Of a DNA stretch of 64,000 nucleotides, positions 28,160 through 37,117 are shown piece by piece. Numbering within the stretch: position 1 is the stretch's first letter; every line of letters begins with the position of its first letter. Origin of the DNA: Clostridia bacterium (lineage in GTDB: Bacteria; Bacillota; Clostridia; Christensenellales; Borkfalkiaceae); assembly GCA_900764105.1 (NCBI GenBank), contig CAAFMS010000026.1:92903-156902 (forward strand), given 5' to 3'. The translations under genes and the position numbers were made by a program. The notes beneath the pieces are model-generated. The model made no database searches. It saw only the letters and a program-made list of their open reading frames with translations, and had not been told where the DNA came from.

Positions 28160-29137
28160 TCAGACGGCGTTTTTTAATTTAATTTCACTTTTCTTGATTT
28201 TCTCGCATTTCTTTCCCTTATTTTTCAATTCTCTTAGTTCCGCAAAGCATAAAAACGCCAAGGCGGGGATAACGTTAAAAAACGTGTTAAAGCGGGCTAT
28301 CGCCGTTCCGATAGCCACGGAGGAAGAAAAAGCGTTTACGAAAAAATCTCTGAAACAGACGACCGCAAAAAAGAAGAACACAGCCCCGAAGAGATTGAAA
28401 AACAAATTGAAAAGGGCGGTTTTTCCCGCCTCCTCGTTCTTGCCGACGGAAAGTAAAAGAACGGGAACGCAACTGCCGACGTTAGCCCCTAAAACAAGGA
28501 AAACCGAGTTGTAAAACGGAAGAAGATTTTTAGCGGCTAAGGCGAGACAGACAAACGTTACGGCAGAGGAACTTTGCAGACAGGCGGCGAGAATTATTCC
28601 GTTTAAAAACAACAGCCATTCTTTATCTCCGAGAAACATTATTCTGAACCAACGTAGGTCTTTAAATGCGGATATTCCGTTTTTCACCGCCTCTACGCCG
28701 AAGAATAAAACGCCCGTTCCGATAAACACGTTGCCGAGCGATTTCAGCGTGATAGATTTGCAAAAACGCCCGTATAAGCCGATTAACAGCATAAAACAAC
28801 ACACGCCGACCCCGCCTCCTAAGGACAAAGAGAGAAGGTGGGCGGTCGCCGTAGAACCTATATTCGCACCTGCGATCACGCAGGCGGCGTTAAAAAAACT
28901 TATCGTTTTTTCGCCAACGAGCGACACCGCTATCATACTCGCAGCCGACCCCGATTGCAATATCGCTGACAGAATAACCCCTGCGAAAAGTCCGCCTGCA
29001 GGGCGTTTTACCGCCGAGCGAAGGAATTTCGTCGCCTTTTCGCCCACAGCGGCTTTCGCGGCGTTCTCGCTTATAAAATTAAGCCCGAAAACGAAAAGCG
29101 AAATTCCGCTTAAAACCCGAGAGACGGACAAAAACAT
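28160..29137 (-). CDS. Na/Pi cotransporter-family membrane protein
   Basis: 325 residues, eight or more hydrophobic segments. The two inverted Na/Pi motifs are visible: AGVILSAILQSGSAASMIAVSLV near residues 54-76 and GIILAACLQSSSAVTFVCLAL near residues 185-205, both with the QS(G/S)S(A) repeat, and VIAGANIGSTATAHLL. The C-terminal PhoU-like domain found in larger NptA proteins is absent, as in short forms. It would import phosphate or a related anion with sodium. Its 3' end lies directly behind the pgk promoter. Confidence 0.85.
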   Translation of the reverse strand: MFLSVSRVLSGISLFVFGLNFISENAAKAAVGEKATKFLRSAVKRPAGGLFAGVILSAILQSGSAASMIAVSLVGEKTISFFNAACVIAGANIGSTATAHLLSLSLGGGVGVCCFMLLIGLYGRFCKSITLKSLGNVFIGTGVLFFGVEAVKNGISAFKDLRWFRIMFLGDKEWLLFLNGIILAACLQSSSAVTFVCLALAAKNLLPFYNSVFLVLGANVGSCVPVLLLSVGKNEEAGKTALFNLFFNLFGAVFFFFAVVCFRDFFVNAFSSSVAIGTAIARFNTFFNVIPALAFLCFAELRELKNKGKKCEKIKKSEIKLKNAV

Positions 29138-29223
29138 CTGATAACCTCGTTTAACGATATTATTGTATGTTAAACGCCGAAGAAATACGATAAACGAAAC
29201 ACAGAAGAAATGCTACAAAACCG

Positions 29224-29252
29224 TTGACTATCGACCTATAAGGTGATATAAT
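29224..29252 (+). promoter_or_regulatory. Promoter of the nucleotide-sugar dehydratase gene
   Basis: -35 TTGACT (29224-29229) and -10 TATAAT (29247-29252), 17-bp spacer, 35 bases before the ATG. Confidence 0.8.
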
Positions 29253-29287
29253 ATCTTTAATATTTTATTAAGACAAGAGAAAAAATA

Positions 29288-31132
29288 ATGAAAAGCAGAC
29301 CGAACGACATAATAAAAAAACTCATGCTTGCGGCAGTAGACGTAATTTTTATACTTGCGTCTTTGTTTTTTGCTTACTACATAACCAAAAAGAAAGTTCC
29401 CGACGCTTTCTCGGTTCCCGTACTGATATGGTTTATAGGAAACGTCATCATCGGAATACTCGTTTTTGCCCTTTCTGGACTTTACTCGATTATTTTCGAA
29501 TCGGTAAGCATAGTCGACGCTTTAAGGCTTTGCTTTGCGATCATCTGTATTCTCGTCGTAAATATAATTTACGTCTCACTAATCGACAATATCAAAATCG
29601 GTATTGCAACCTCTTTCGTTTACTGCTCTTTCCTGTTCTTTCTTACGGGAATGACGCGATTTTACAAAAGGGCTTTTATCGTCGGAAAATACTACGTTCG
29701 TTCTTCTTCGATAAGAAAGAAAAAGGTTATGATCGTAGGCGCGGGAAAGGCTTGCGCCGCCCTTATAAACGAGATGTTTACGTCTAACAAGATGGAATAT
29801 CTGCCCGTATGCATAATCGACGACGACGTTGAAAAAATCGGAAAATCGATAAGCGGCGTTAAAATAGTCGGCTCTACTTATCAGATAAAGAAATTCGTAA
29901 AAAAATACGGCGTGGAAGAAATCTTTATAACCATGCCGTCGGTAGACAGACACCGACAAAGTAAAATAATCGCAAGATGCAACGACGCGGGCTGCCCCGT
30001 CAAGGTTTTACCCGGAATGTACCAACTCGCAGACGGACAGGTTTCGGTGTCGAAGATGCGACACGTCGATATTCAGGACCTTTTGGGGCGTGAACCCGTA
30101 ACCGTCGATATTAACGAAATAATCGGTTATATCGAAGGTAAAGTTGTTCTCGTTACGGGCGGAGGCGGTTCGATAGGAAGCGAACTCTGCCGTCAGATCG
30201 CGACGCATAATCCCGAACGGCTCATAATTCTCGACATATACGAAAACAACGCTTACGACATAGAACAGGAACTCAAACGCAAACTTCCCTCTTTAAATCT
30301 TCTGACTTTAATAGCGAGCGTGAGAGACTCGGGAAAAATCAAAGACGTTTTCGATAAATACCGTCCGCAGATAGTGTTCCACGCGGCGGCGCACAAACAC
30401 GTTCCCCTCATGGAGACAAGTCCGAACGAGGCGGTTAAAAACAACGTGTTCGGCACTTTCAACGTCGCGAGATGCGCAGACATGTACGGCGTAGAAACAT
30501 TCGTACAGATTTCGACGGACAAAGCGGTCAACCCCACCAACGTTATGGGCGCAACCAAGAGAATCTGCGAAATGATTATTCAGGCATACGGCAGGCACAG
30601 CAAGACGAAATTCGTCGCGGTTCGTTTCGGAAACGTACTCGGCTCGAACGGCTCGGTTATTCCCCTGTTCAAGAAACAGATTAAAGACGGCGGTCCCGTC
30701 ACCGTTACGCATAAGGATATAATAAGGTACTTTATGACTATTCCCGAAGCGGTTTCGCTCGTGCTTCAGGCAGGCGCGTACGCGAAAGGCGGTCAGATTT
30801 TCGTACTCGATATGGGCGAACCCGTAAGAATTTACGACCTTGCGTACAACCTTATTAAACTTTCGGGGTACGAACCCAACGTAGACATAAAGATAGAATG
30901 CACGGGACTTCGCCCCGGCGAAAAACTTTTCGAAGAGAGACTTATGGGCGAAGAGGGGTTGCAAAAAACGCCGAACGGGCTTATAAATATCGCTCAACCG
31001 CTTCAATTCGACGAATCGACTTTCTGGAATTCGCTCAACGAACTGTACGAGGCGGCGTATCTCGAAACGGACAGAATGAAGTATCTCGTAAGGCAGATAG
31101 TGCCGACCTACAAAGTAGACGACAGAAAGTAA
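29288..31132 (+). CDS. Membrane-bound nucleotide-sugar 4,6-dehydratase (PglF/CapD/WbpM type)
   Basis: 614 residues. Four membrane helices lie within residues 1-120, then a Rossmann-like domain (KKVMIVGAGKACAALINEM) and a C-terminal extended SDR domain with VLVTGGGGSIGSELCRQIA near residue 292. AAHKHVPLMETSPNEAVKNN and QISTDKAVNPTNVMGATKR match UDP-GlcNAc 4,6-dehydratases, where Met replaces the usual SDR tyrosine. GLRPGEKLFEERL is the family C-terminal motif. These enzymes start synthesis of bacillosamine- or QuiNAc-type sugars for surface glycans. No glycosyltransferase genes are adjacent. Confidence 0.93.
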   Translation: MKSRPNDIIKKLMLAAVDVIFILASLFFAYYITKKKVPDAFSVPVLIWFIGNVIIGILVFALSGLYSIIFESVSIVDALRLCFAIICILVVNIIYVSLIDNIKIGIATSFVYCSFLFFLTGMTRFYKRAFIVGKYYVRSSSIRKKKVMIVGAGKACAALINEMFTSNKMEYLPVCIIDDDVEKIGKSISGVKIVGSTYQIKKFVKKYGVEEIFITMPSVDRHRQSKIIARCNDAGCPVKVLPGMYQLADGQVSVSKMRHVDIQDLLGREPVTVDINEIIGYIEGKVVLVTGGGGSIGSELCRQIATHNPERLIILDIYENNAYDIEQELKRKLPSLNLLTLIASVRDSGKIKDVFDKYRPQIVFHAAAHKHVPLMETSPNEAVKNNVFGTFNVARCADMYGVETFVQISTDKAVNPTNVMGATKRICEMIIQAYGRHSKTKFVAVRFGNVLGSNGSVIPLFKKQIKDGGPVTVTHKDIIRYFMTIPEAVSLVLQAGAYAKGGQIFVLDMGEPVRIYDLAYNLIKLSGYEPNVDIKIECTGLRPGEKLFEERLMGEEGLQKTPNGLINIAQPLQFDESTFWNSLNELYEAAYLETDRMKYLVRQIVPTYKVDDRK

Positions 31133-31135
31133 AAA

Positions 31136-31360
31136 GTTTACCTTGAGCAATACTATGCTTTTTAAATTTAGTTCCATTTTGAAATCCTATATTAGACAGA
31201 AAGTCTCCCCTGAGCAAGGGGAGATATCGAGCGGCGCGAGACAAAAGGGTTGTAAAACGTAAATATTATTATTTTTTCTATATATTTCCGTACGACGACC
31301 CCTTCGTCTCGACTTTGTAAACTTCGTCGAGCCACCTACCCTTACGCAGGGTAGGCTTTA
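31136..31360. repeat. Copy 1 of a ~225-bp palindrome-rich direct repeat
   Basis: Contains hairpin TCTCCCCTGAGCAAGGGGAGA (31203-31223 region), an AT-rich spacer, CTCGAC/GTCGAG and hairpin CCTACCCTTACGCAGGGTAGG. 31171-31225 is identical over 55 bp to 31869-31923 in copy 2, and the second half differs at about two positions over 65 bp. The copies are in the same orientation and flank a DUF559 gene. Confidence 0.85.
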
Positions 31361-31455
31361 TATTTTCCAATTTCATTCTGTTTGGAAAACACACCTACGC
31401 AAGGCAGCTTTTTGCTGCATACCGTGGTATAGATTTAAAAAGTTATATTTAAAAC
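31361..31455 (+). repeat. Degenerate repeat tail before the DUF559 gene
   Basis: The sequence TTTCATTCTGTTTGGAAAAC with a nearby CCTACGCAAGG resembles the stretch after copy 2 (32061-32110), so it looks like a third, decayed repeat unit. GCAGC-TTTTT-GCTGC forms a small hairpin. No clear promoter or ribosome-binding site for the 31456 start is seen. Confidence 0.45.
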
Positions 31456-31854
31456 ATGAGGTTACGGGTGGATAAAAAGGGGAATAAACGAAATCAAAAA
31501 CTAGCCGTTAATCTAAGAAAAAATATGACGAAAGAAGAACGGCATTTATGGTATGATTTTTTAAGCGAATATCCGATACGTTTTTACAGACAAAAAATTT
31601 TAGGACGATACATAGTTGATTTTTATTGCGCTAAAGCAAAATTAGCAATCGAGGTTGACGGTTCAAAACACTACTCTGTAGAAGGTATCGCAAAGGATAA
31701 AGAAAGAACCGAATATTTAAGCAAATATAATTTAGAAGTGATAAGGATAACAAACTTGGACGTACAAAGAAATTTTATCGGCGTTTGCGATTATATCGAC
31801 AGATTGGTTAAAGCAAAACTAAATCATCAAAAGGCCTACCCTGAGCGATGGTGA
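31456..31854 (+). CDS. DUF559 endonuclease-fold protein inside a repeat cassette
   Basis: 132 residues. DUF559 proteins share the very-short-patch-repair/PD-(D/E)xK nuclease fold. LRKNMTKEERHLWYDFL opens the domain, FYRQKILGRYIVDFYC and LAIEVDGSKHY supply the conserved Asp and Glu-x-Asp active-site positions, and LEVIRITNLDVQRN closes it. The last seven residues KAYPERW and the stop codon are encoded by the first bases of repeat copy 2, so the repeat defines the gene end. Base composition is more AT-rich than neighbours. It lies between two direct repeats and probably travels with them; catalytic activity is not shown. Confidence 0.85.
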   Translation: MRLRVDKKGNKRNQKLAVNLRKNMTKEERHLWYDFLSEYPIRFYRQKILGRYIVDFYCAKAKLAIEVDGSKHYSVEGIAKDKERTEYLSKYNLEVIRITNLDVQRNFIGVCDYIDRLVKAKLNHQKAYPERW

Positions 31855-32061
31855 GCTTTTTGAATTTCGTTCCATTTTGAAATCCTATATTAGACAGAAA
31901 GTCTCCCCTGAGCAAGGGGAGATGTCGAGCAGCGCAAGACAAAAGGGTTGTAAACGGGAATTAAATAATTTATTTCCCATTTGACTCCCGTACTGACGAC
32001 CCCTTCGTCTCGACTTTGTAAACCTCGTCGAGTCACCTACCCTTACGCAGGGTAGGCTTTT
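31834..32061. repeat. Copy 2 of the palindrome-rich direct repeat
   Basis: Same order and orientation as copy 1, offset by about 700 bp. It starts inside the DUF559 gene (supplying its stop) and ends about 100 bp before spoVT. A shortened tail (32062-32112) repeats the CGCAGG-ATAGGCTTTT end once more. Confidence 0.85.
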
Positions 32062-32158
32062 TTAATTTTTTCCGTTTTGAAAAGTCTATATATACGCAGG
32101 ATAGGCTTTTTTACATTCTCTTTTGTATATTTACGTTCTTTCAACGCAAACTGTTATT

Positions 32159-32701
32159 ATGAAAGATACAGGAATCGTGAGAAGAATAGACGTCCTCGGA
32201 AGAGTCGTCATCCCGAAAGAAATCAGAAAAATATTGAAACTCGGCGAGGGCGACCCCGTCGAAATCTACACCGACAAAGACGCTATTATTCTAAAAAAAT
32301 ATTCGCATCTGACGCCCGTCGGAGACTCTATGTATTCGGCTACCGCCGCCCTTTCCAAAACCACGGGACATTCGGCGTTCGCTTTCGATAAAGAACGCTG
32401 CGTTGCGGCAAGCGGCGCAGGTTCCAAAGAGGCTTTGTCGGGTAAAATATCCGAGGACATCCTTAAACTTATAAAAGAGAACAAAACGCTTGTCGTCAAT
32501 CACTCAGAAGGCGGTTCCCCCGTGGGGATTATCGGCGACGATTCTATGAATTTCGCCAATCAACTCGTCTTGCCGATTTATAACGGCGATGAAGCCGTGG
32601 GGGCAATCGTTCTCGCAGACAGAACGAAAGACCGCCCCATCTCCTCGTCCGATATAAACCTTACAATGCTCGCCGCAGAATTTATCTCCGCGCTTATCTG
32701 A
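32159..32701 (+). CDS. spoVT: Stage V sporulation protein T
   Basis: 180 residues from the ATG at 32159, matching the family start MKDTGIVRRIDVLGRVVIPK. The N-terminal AbrB/SpoVT swapped-hairpin domain binds DNA (KEIRKILKLGEGDPVEIY), and the C-terminal GAF-like domain spans residues 60-180 with VLPIYNGDEAVGAIVLA. SpoVT regulates forespore sigma-G genes late in sporulation. No ribosome-binding site precedes the ATG. It is followed by a SpoVB-like gene and mazG, the Bacillus spoVT-yabM-yabN order. Confidence 0.95.
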   Translation: MKDTGIVRRIDVLGRVVIPKEIRKILKLGEGDPVEIYTDKDAIILKKYSHLTPVGDSMYSATAALSKTTGHSAFAFDKERCVAASGAGSKEALSGKISEDILKLIKENKTLVVNHSEGGSPVGIIGDDSMNFANQLVLPIYNGDEAVGAIVLADRTKDRPISSSDINLTMLAAEFISALI

Positions 32702-32704
32702 AAT

Positions 32705-34108
32705 ATGAAAAAACAAAGGCAGAATAACGCCCTTATAAAAAACGCGCTTATAATTTCGATGGGCGGACTTATCGTCAAAATTCTCGGCGCGTTTTATCGG
32801 ATACCGCTTACGAACCTGTTGAAAACCGAAGGTCTCGGAATTTATCAGACGGCTTTCCCCACTTATCTGATTTTAATGACCTTCACGGGTGCGGCGGCAA
32901 CTACAACTATGACGGGCTTAATATCTGCGGGCGAAAACGGAAAAAACGTATTCCGTAAATCGCTCGCTTTTTTCTTACCGCTCGGAATCGTCGGGGCGGC
33001 GTTTATGATTTTCCTTTCGGGCGTTCTTTCATCTATGCAAGGGAATCCCGAAGCGAAAGGCTCGTATATTGCCCTCGCCCCGTCTCTTATTTTCGTTGCC
33101 GTTATTTCGTCCGTAAGAGGCTACTTTCAAGGTAAAAACAACATGTACCCCACCGCCATTTCTCAGATTATCGAACAAGCGGTAAAAATAGCCGTCGGGC
33201 TTACTCTTCTCAACCTCTTTTCTTACACCCCTGCGGCAGGCGGACTTTTCGCGTGTATTGCCGTGTCCGCGGGCGAACTCGTCGCCGCCATCTATCTTAT
33301 AGTCGCTCTCAAAAAACGCTCCAAAATCGAGCGATACGACGGAAATTTCAGGTTTAATCGACTTATAGCCCTACTTTTACCCGTCGCGATTACCTCGTCG
33401 CTCCTGCCGCTCGCAAGAGTTTTCGACAGTTTTACGATAATCAACACTTTAAAATCATACCTCGACAATTCGGTCGATTTATACGGCATATACACGGGAA
33501 GCGTCGAAACCGTTATCGGCGTTCCCGTCGCCGTGTGCTACGGAATTGCGACCGCAACCGTGCCGAGCGTTTCGGCGGCGTTCGGGAAAGGCGACGGCTG
33601 TAAAGCCAAAAAAACGGCTTTCCGTTCGCTTGCGATCACCCTTTTCGCGTCGAGTTTGTCGTTCGCCTTTTTAGGCTTATTTTCTAAGACGGTCGTAAAT
33701 ATACTATACCCGAAATTAAGTTCCGAATCAAAATATATAACCATAAAACTACTCGCATTTTCTTCGGTAAACGTAGTTTTAATCTCGCTTATTCAGACGG
33801 AGACTTCGATACTCGTTTCGCTCAGAAAAGCCTACTCGCCCGCGTTGTTTTTGGGTCTCGGACTCGCCGTGAAATTCTGCGTTCAGATTTTCCTTTTGAA
33901 AATTCCGCAAATCAACGTTTTCGGAGCGTTATATTCGGATATTCTCTGTTATTTAGTTGCGGTTTTCGGAAATTTGGTATATATTATAATTACGTTAAAA
34001 AAATATAACCCCACGGAGAAAGACGAATATGAAAATAACCCTTGCGGGAACGGGCGTTTGCCCGGGAGACATATCGGTAAGAGCGTTGTCGGAAGCGAAA
34101 AGCGGTAA
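32705..34108 (+). CDS. SpoVB/YabM-like polysaccharide flippase (MATE superfamily)
   Basis: 467 residues with about twelve to fourteen membrane helices. KNALIISMGGLIVKILGAFYRIPLTN opens as in the MVF/SpoVB family, EGLGIYQTAFPTYLI and SVRGYFQGKNNMYPTAISQIIEQ are the conserved loops. SpoVB-type proteins move lipid-linked precursors for cell wall or spore cortex. It starts 3 bp after spoVT and its last 80 bp overlap mazG in another frame. The final residues after the last helix are Arg/Gly-rich and may be dispensable. Confidence 0.9.
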   Translation: MKKQRQNNALIKNALIISMGGLIVKILGAFYRIPLTNLLKTEGLGIYQTAFPTYLILMTFTGAAATTTMTGLISAGENGKNVFRKSLAFFLPLGIVGAAFMIFLSGVLSSMQGNPEAKGSYIALAPSLIFVAVISSVRGYFQGKNNMYPTAISQIIEQAVKIAVGLTLLNLFSYTPAAGGLFACIAVSAGELVAAIYLIVALKKRSKIERYDGNFRFNRLIALLLPVAITSSLLPLARVFDSFTIINTLKSYLDNSVDLYGIYTGSVETVIGVPVAVCYGIATATVPSVSAAFGKGDGCKAKKTAFRSLAITLFASSLSFAFLGLFSKTVVNILYPKLSSESKYITIKLLAFSSVNVVLISLIQTETSILVSLRKAYSPALFLGLGLAVKFCVQIFLLKIPQINVFGALYSDILCYLVAVFGNLVYIIITLKKYNPTEKDEYENNPCGNGRLPGRHIGKSVVGSEKR

Positions 34109-35435
34109 GAAAGTAATACTGAGAACTGCTTTAAACGAAACGGCGAAATGGCTCAAAAATATGGGCGTGGATTTCTCCTCGCTCGATTTTGTCTACGAAA
34201 AATCGAGAAATTTCGATACGCTTGCAAAAAATCTCGCGAAAGAAGTTCTTAACGCCGCTAAAACTCAGGACGTCGTGTACCTCGTTGACGGCGACGTTTC
34301 GGAGGACGTTTCGTGTTCGGTTATCCGCTCGAAACGCAAAGACGCGGAAGTGATTCCGTGCGTTCCGAAGTCGGCGTACTTTATGGATAAATCGAACATC
34401 TCCTCCCCCTATCTCGGCGTGTCGGCTTACGATATAAAAAGCGTCTCTCTTTCTCTGCCGCTCGTCGTTTTCGACGTGGACTGTCAGTATCTCGCAAGCA
34501 ACGTAAAACTCGTCCTTCAAAACGAGTTCGGAGACGAAATACCCTGCTATAAGTTCTTTAACGGCAATTTTAAGAAAATTAAACTGTACGAGGCGGACTA
34601 CGGAGACGAGTTCGACGGAACGGCGGCAATAGTCGTAGATAAACTCAACTTAACCGAAAAGCAACGCTTCTCGCTTTACGATCTCGACGAGATATTGAGG
34701 GTTTTAAGGGGCGAAAACGGCTGCCCGTGGGATAAGGCTCAGACACCCGAAAGCATAATGAAAAACACGGTCGAAGAGACATACGAACTTCTCGACGCTA
34801 TAAAATCGGGAGACGAAGTTGCCGTTTCCGAAGAAATCGGCGACCTTCTTTTGCAAGCGTTTTTCTATATCCGCTTCGCTGAAGAAAGAGGGGCGTTTAC
34901 CCTGCAAGACGTTTCGAGCGGTATTTGCAACAAACTCATTTCGAGGCACACGCATATTTTCGGCGCAGACAAGGCGACGGATGATAGGGCGGCTCTCGAC
35001 GTATGGCAGAAAAACAAACAAAAAGAAAAAGGCTTCAACTCGGGGTATGAGTATCTCTCCTCCGTTCCGAAAAGTTTTCCGTCCGTTTTAAGGGCTGATA
35101 AAGTCGGCTCGCGTTCGGGTAAGTACAATATGGACTTTGAAAGCGTGGAGCAAGTCGCCGACAAGGTAAAAGAAGAATTTTACGAGGTTTTACAAGAGTA
35201 TAAAAACAAAAACGAGAAAGGGATATACGAAGAATGCGGAGATTTGCTCTTTGCCGTCGTGAGTTTCGTAAGACTTCTCGGCGTGAACGGCGAACTCAGT
35301 TTAAACGACGCGACAGACAAATTTTTGCGGAGATTTAAAAAGGCAGAGGAACTCGCTTTTAAAGACGACAAAAATTTAAAAGAACTTTCCGCCAAGGAAA
35401 TCGACCGCTACTACAATGAAAGTAAAAAAGGTTAA
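34029..35435 (+). CDS. yabN: MazG-family protein with N-terminal tetrapyrrole-methylase-like domain (YabN type)
   Basis: 468 residues. Residues 1-200 resemble the SAM-dependent tetrapyrrole methylase fold (MKITLAGTGVCPGDISVRAL, VYLVDGDVSEDVSC) but with changed glycine motifs. Two MazG units follow: NGCPWDKAQTPESIMKNTVEETYE with EEIGDLLLQ, then EQVADKVKEEFYEV with EECGDLLFAVV; the paired acidic residues bind Mg. MazG hydrolyses nucleoside triphosphates, so a house-cleaning role is likely; the N-domain role is unknown. The start lies within the 3' end of the flippase gene and the end overlaps dusB by 20 bp. Confidence 0.92.
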   Translation: MKITLAGTGVCPGDISVRALSEAKSGKKVILRTALNETAKWLKNMGVDFSSLDFVYEKSRNFDTLAKNLAKEVLNAAKTQDVVYLVDGDVSEDVSCSVIRSKRKDAEVIPCVPKSAYFMDKSNISSPYLGVSAYDIKSVSLSLPLVVFDVDCQYLASNVKLVLQNEFGDEIPCYKFFNGNFKKIKLYEADYGDEFDGTAAIVVDKLNLTEKQRFSLYDLDEILRVLRGENGCPWDKAQTPESIMKNTVEETYELLDAIKSGDEVAVSEEIGDLLLQAFFYIRFAEERGAFTLQDVSSGICNKLISRHTHIFGADKATDDRAALDVWQKNKQKEKGFNSGYEYLSSVPKSFPSVLRADKVGSRSGKYNMDFESVEQVADKVKEEFYEVLQEYKNKNEKGIYEECGDLLFAVVSFVRLLGVNGELSLNDATDKFLRRFKKAEELAFKDDKNLKELSAKEIDRYYNESKKG

Positions 35436-36381
35436 AATAGGCGATTTCGAGACCGAAAACAACGTATTTTTCGCTCCGCTCGCAGGGTTTTCCGACTTTG
35501 CGATGAGGGAAATTTGCAAAGAATACGGCGCGGGACTTACCTTTACCGAAATGGTGAGCGCGAAAGGTCTTGTTTTCGGCGACGAAAACACTAAAGCCCT
35601 CCTGAGAACTTCTCCGCTCGAAAAAATAAAATGCGTTCAGATTTTCGGAAACGATCCCGAAATTATGAGACGGGCTATCGAGTCGAAACCGCTCGAAAAA
35701 TTCGATATAGTCGATATAAACTTCGGCTGTCCCATGCCGAAAATTTTTAACAACAGCGAGGGAAGCGCGCTGCTTAGATACCCTAATCTCGCCGAGAGAA
35801 TAGTCGAAGAATGTTCGAAAAGCGGCAAGACTATCACCTGCAAGATGCGTATCGGAATCAAAGACGGCGAGTTCGTCTCGGAAGATTTCGCAAAGGCCCT
35901 CGAACAAGGCGGAGCAAAAATGATTACCGTACACGGACGGGTCAGGGATAAAATATATTCGGGCGAGGTCAATTTCGACGAAATAAGAAAAATTAAAAAA
36001 TCGGTCTCCGTTCCCGTTATCGCAAACGGCGGCGTATTTACCATTTCCGACGCGGACGAACTATCCGAAAAGACGGAAACGGACGGAATAATGCTCGCAA
36101 GAGGAGCGTTGGAATCGCCTTGGCTCTTCTCCGAAATCCTGAATCTGCCGCTATGTAAAAACAAAAAAGAGTTAGTTAATCGACATATAGACCTACTTTT
36201 GACAGAATATGACGACAGATACGCGGCGATAGTTTTCAGAAAACAACTCTGTTTATATTTGAAAGGCGAGAAAAATTCGGCTGCGTTCAAACAAGCCGCA
36301 TTAAAAATCACATCGGCGAAAGAACTCAAAAAAATCTGTTACGACTTCTTCGCCGAGAGCGAAAAAACCGACGAAAACTAA
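35416..36381 (+). CDS. dusB: tRNA-dihydrouridine synthase (DusB type)
   Basis: 321 residues. FMN/NADPH-dependent reduction of uridines in tRNA D-loops. FFAPLAGFSDFAMREIC opens the TIM barrel, VDINFGCPMPKIFNN carries the catalytic Cys near residue 105 region, TCKMRIGIKDG and ITVHGRVRDKIYSGEVNF bind FMN and RNA, and VIANGGVFTISDADEL and MLARGALESPWLF complete the barrel. The start overlaps mazG, so translation is probably coupled. Confidence 0.95.
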   Translation: MKVKKVKIGDFETENNVFFAPLAGFSDFAMREICKEYGAGLTFTEMVSAKGLVFGDENTKALLRTSPLEKIKCVQIFGNDPEIMRRAIESKPLEKFDIVDINFGCPMPKIFNNSEGSALLRYPNLAERIVEECSKSGKTITCKMRIGIKDGEFVSEDFAKALEQGGAKMITVHGRVRDKIYSGEVNFDEIRKIKKSVSVPVIANGGVFTISDADELSEKTETDGIMLARGALESPWLFSEILNLPLCKNKKELVNRHIDLLLTEYDDRYAAIVFRKQLCLYLKGEKNSAAFKQAALKITSAKELKKICYDFFAESEKTDEN

Positions 36382-36439
36382 AAACTACGCTATCACATTT
36401 TGAGACCTGTTTTCAATACTATGAAAAGAGGAATCATAT

Positions 36440-37081
36440 ATGAAAGCGATAGTATCTAACGTTTCGTCCACCGTTACGAAAATACATAAAAACACGGATT
36501 GCGACCTCGTCGTTATGGGCTTCGACGGAAACGAAGCGATAAAATACAGCAAGGAACTTCGGGGCGAAACCAACAAATTAAAGCAACTTGCGGCATATTC
36601 GGAAACGATTGAGAAAACGATCGTCTCTGCGTTCGATACGGATAATTACGGTATAATCAAACATTCTGCCGGAATATTCGACGACGGAAAACTACTCGGC
36701 ATATCCGATATGACAGTTTCCATTTCAGACAGTCCGTATATGCCCGGCGCGCACGGCAAATTATACGACACCGCCGCGGGGAAAATCGCCGTAGCGATAG
36801 GCGACGACCTGTTCAGATTTGAACTTTTCAAATCGTTCGCAATCTGCGGAGCGGAAAGCGTTATCGTCATAAGAAAAGGCAACCTTATAGAGATAAATAC
36901 CATACTTTTAAGGGCGTATTCATATCTTTTAGGGCTTCCGATACTTCTTGTCTGCAAGGATAAATCGGTAGCGACAACCGTAAAAGGCGAACTCGTTGTT
37001 CAATCGGAAAACAACGTATTCGAGTTGCTTCCGCTACTTGAATACTCGATAAAAACGACAAAAATCAAACTAAACAAATAA
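36440..37081 (+). CDS. Degenerate nitrilase-like protein lacking the catalytic cysteine
   Basis: 213 residues. The middle, GKIAVAIGDDLFRFELFKSFAICGAESVIVI, aligns with the carbon-nitrogen hydrolase core where active enzymes read GKIGVxICyDxxFPE; Cys is replaced by Gly (AIGDD) and Pro by Phe. KHSAGIFDDGKLLGISD and YMPGAHGKLYDTAAGK correspond to the Glu/Lys regions, but the protein is shorter than nitrilases (about 260-300) at its N-terminus. It follows dusB and precedes trmL. A regulatory or structural role is possible; enzymatic activity of the usual kind is unlikely. Confidence 0.65.
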   Translation: MKAIVSNVSSTVTKIHKNTDCDLVVMGFDGNEAIKYSKELRGETNKLKQLAAYSETIEKTIVSAFDTDNYGIIKHSAGIFDDGKLLGISDMTVSISDSPYMPGAHGKLYDTAAGKIAVAIGDDLFRFELFKSFAICGAESVIVIRKGNLIEINTILLRAYSYLLGLPILLVCKDKSVATTVKGELVVQSENNVFELLPLLEYSIKTTKIKLNK

Positions 37082-37117
37082 AACGCGGCTTGCCGCAAAA
37101 CACACAAAAGGATAAAA

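Noticed and set aside
30308..31177. 289-codon minus-strand frame inside the nucleotide-sugar dehydratase gene
   Set aside because: Complement of a well-supported coding region, no start signals, composition typical of an antisense frame.
31136..32112. CRISPR array
   Set aside because: The repeats are two long units 700 bp apart plus decayed tails, not short regularly spaced repeats with unique spacers, and there are no cas genes.
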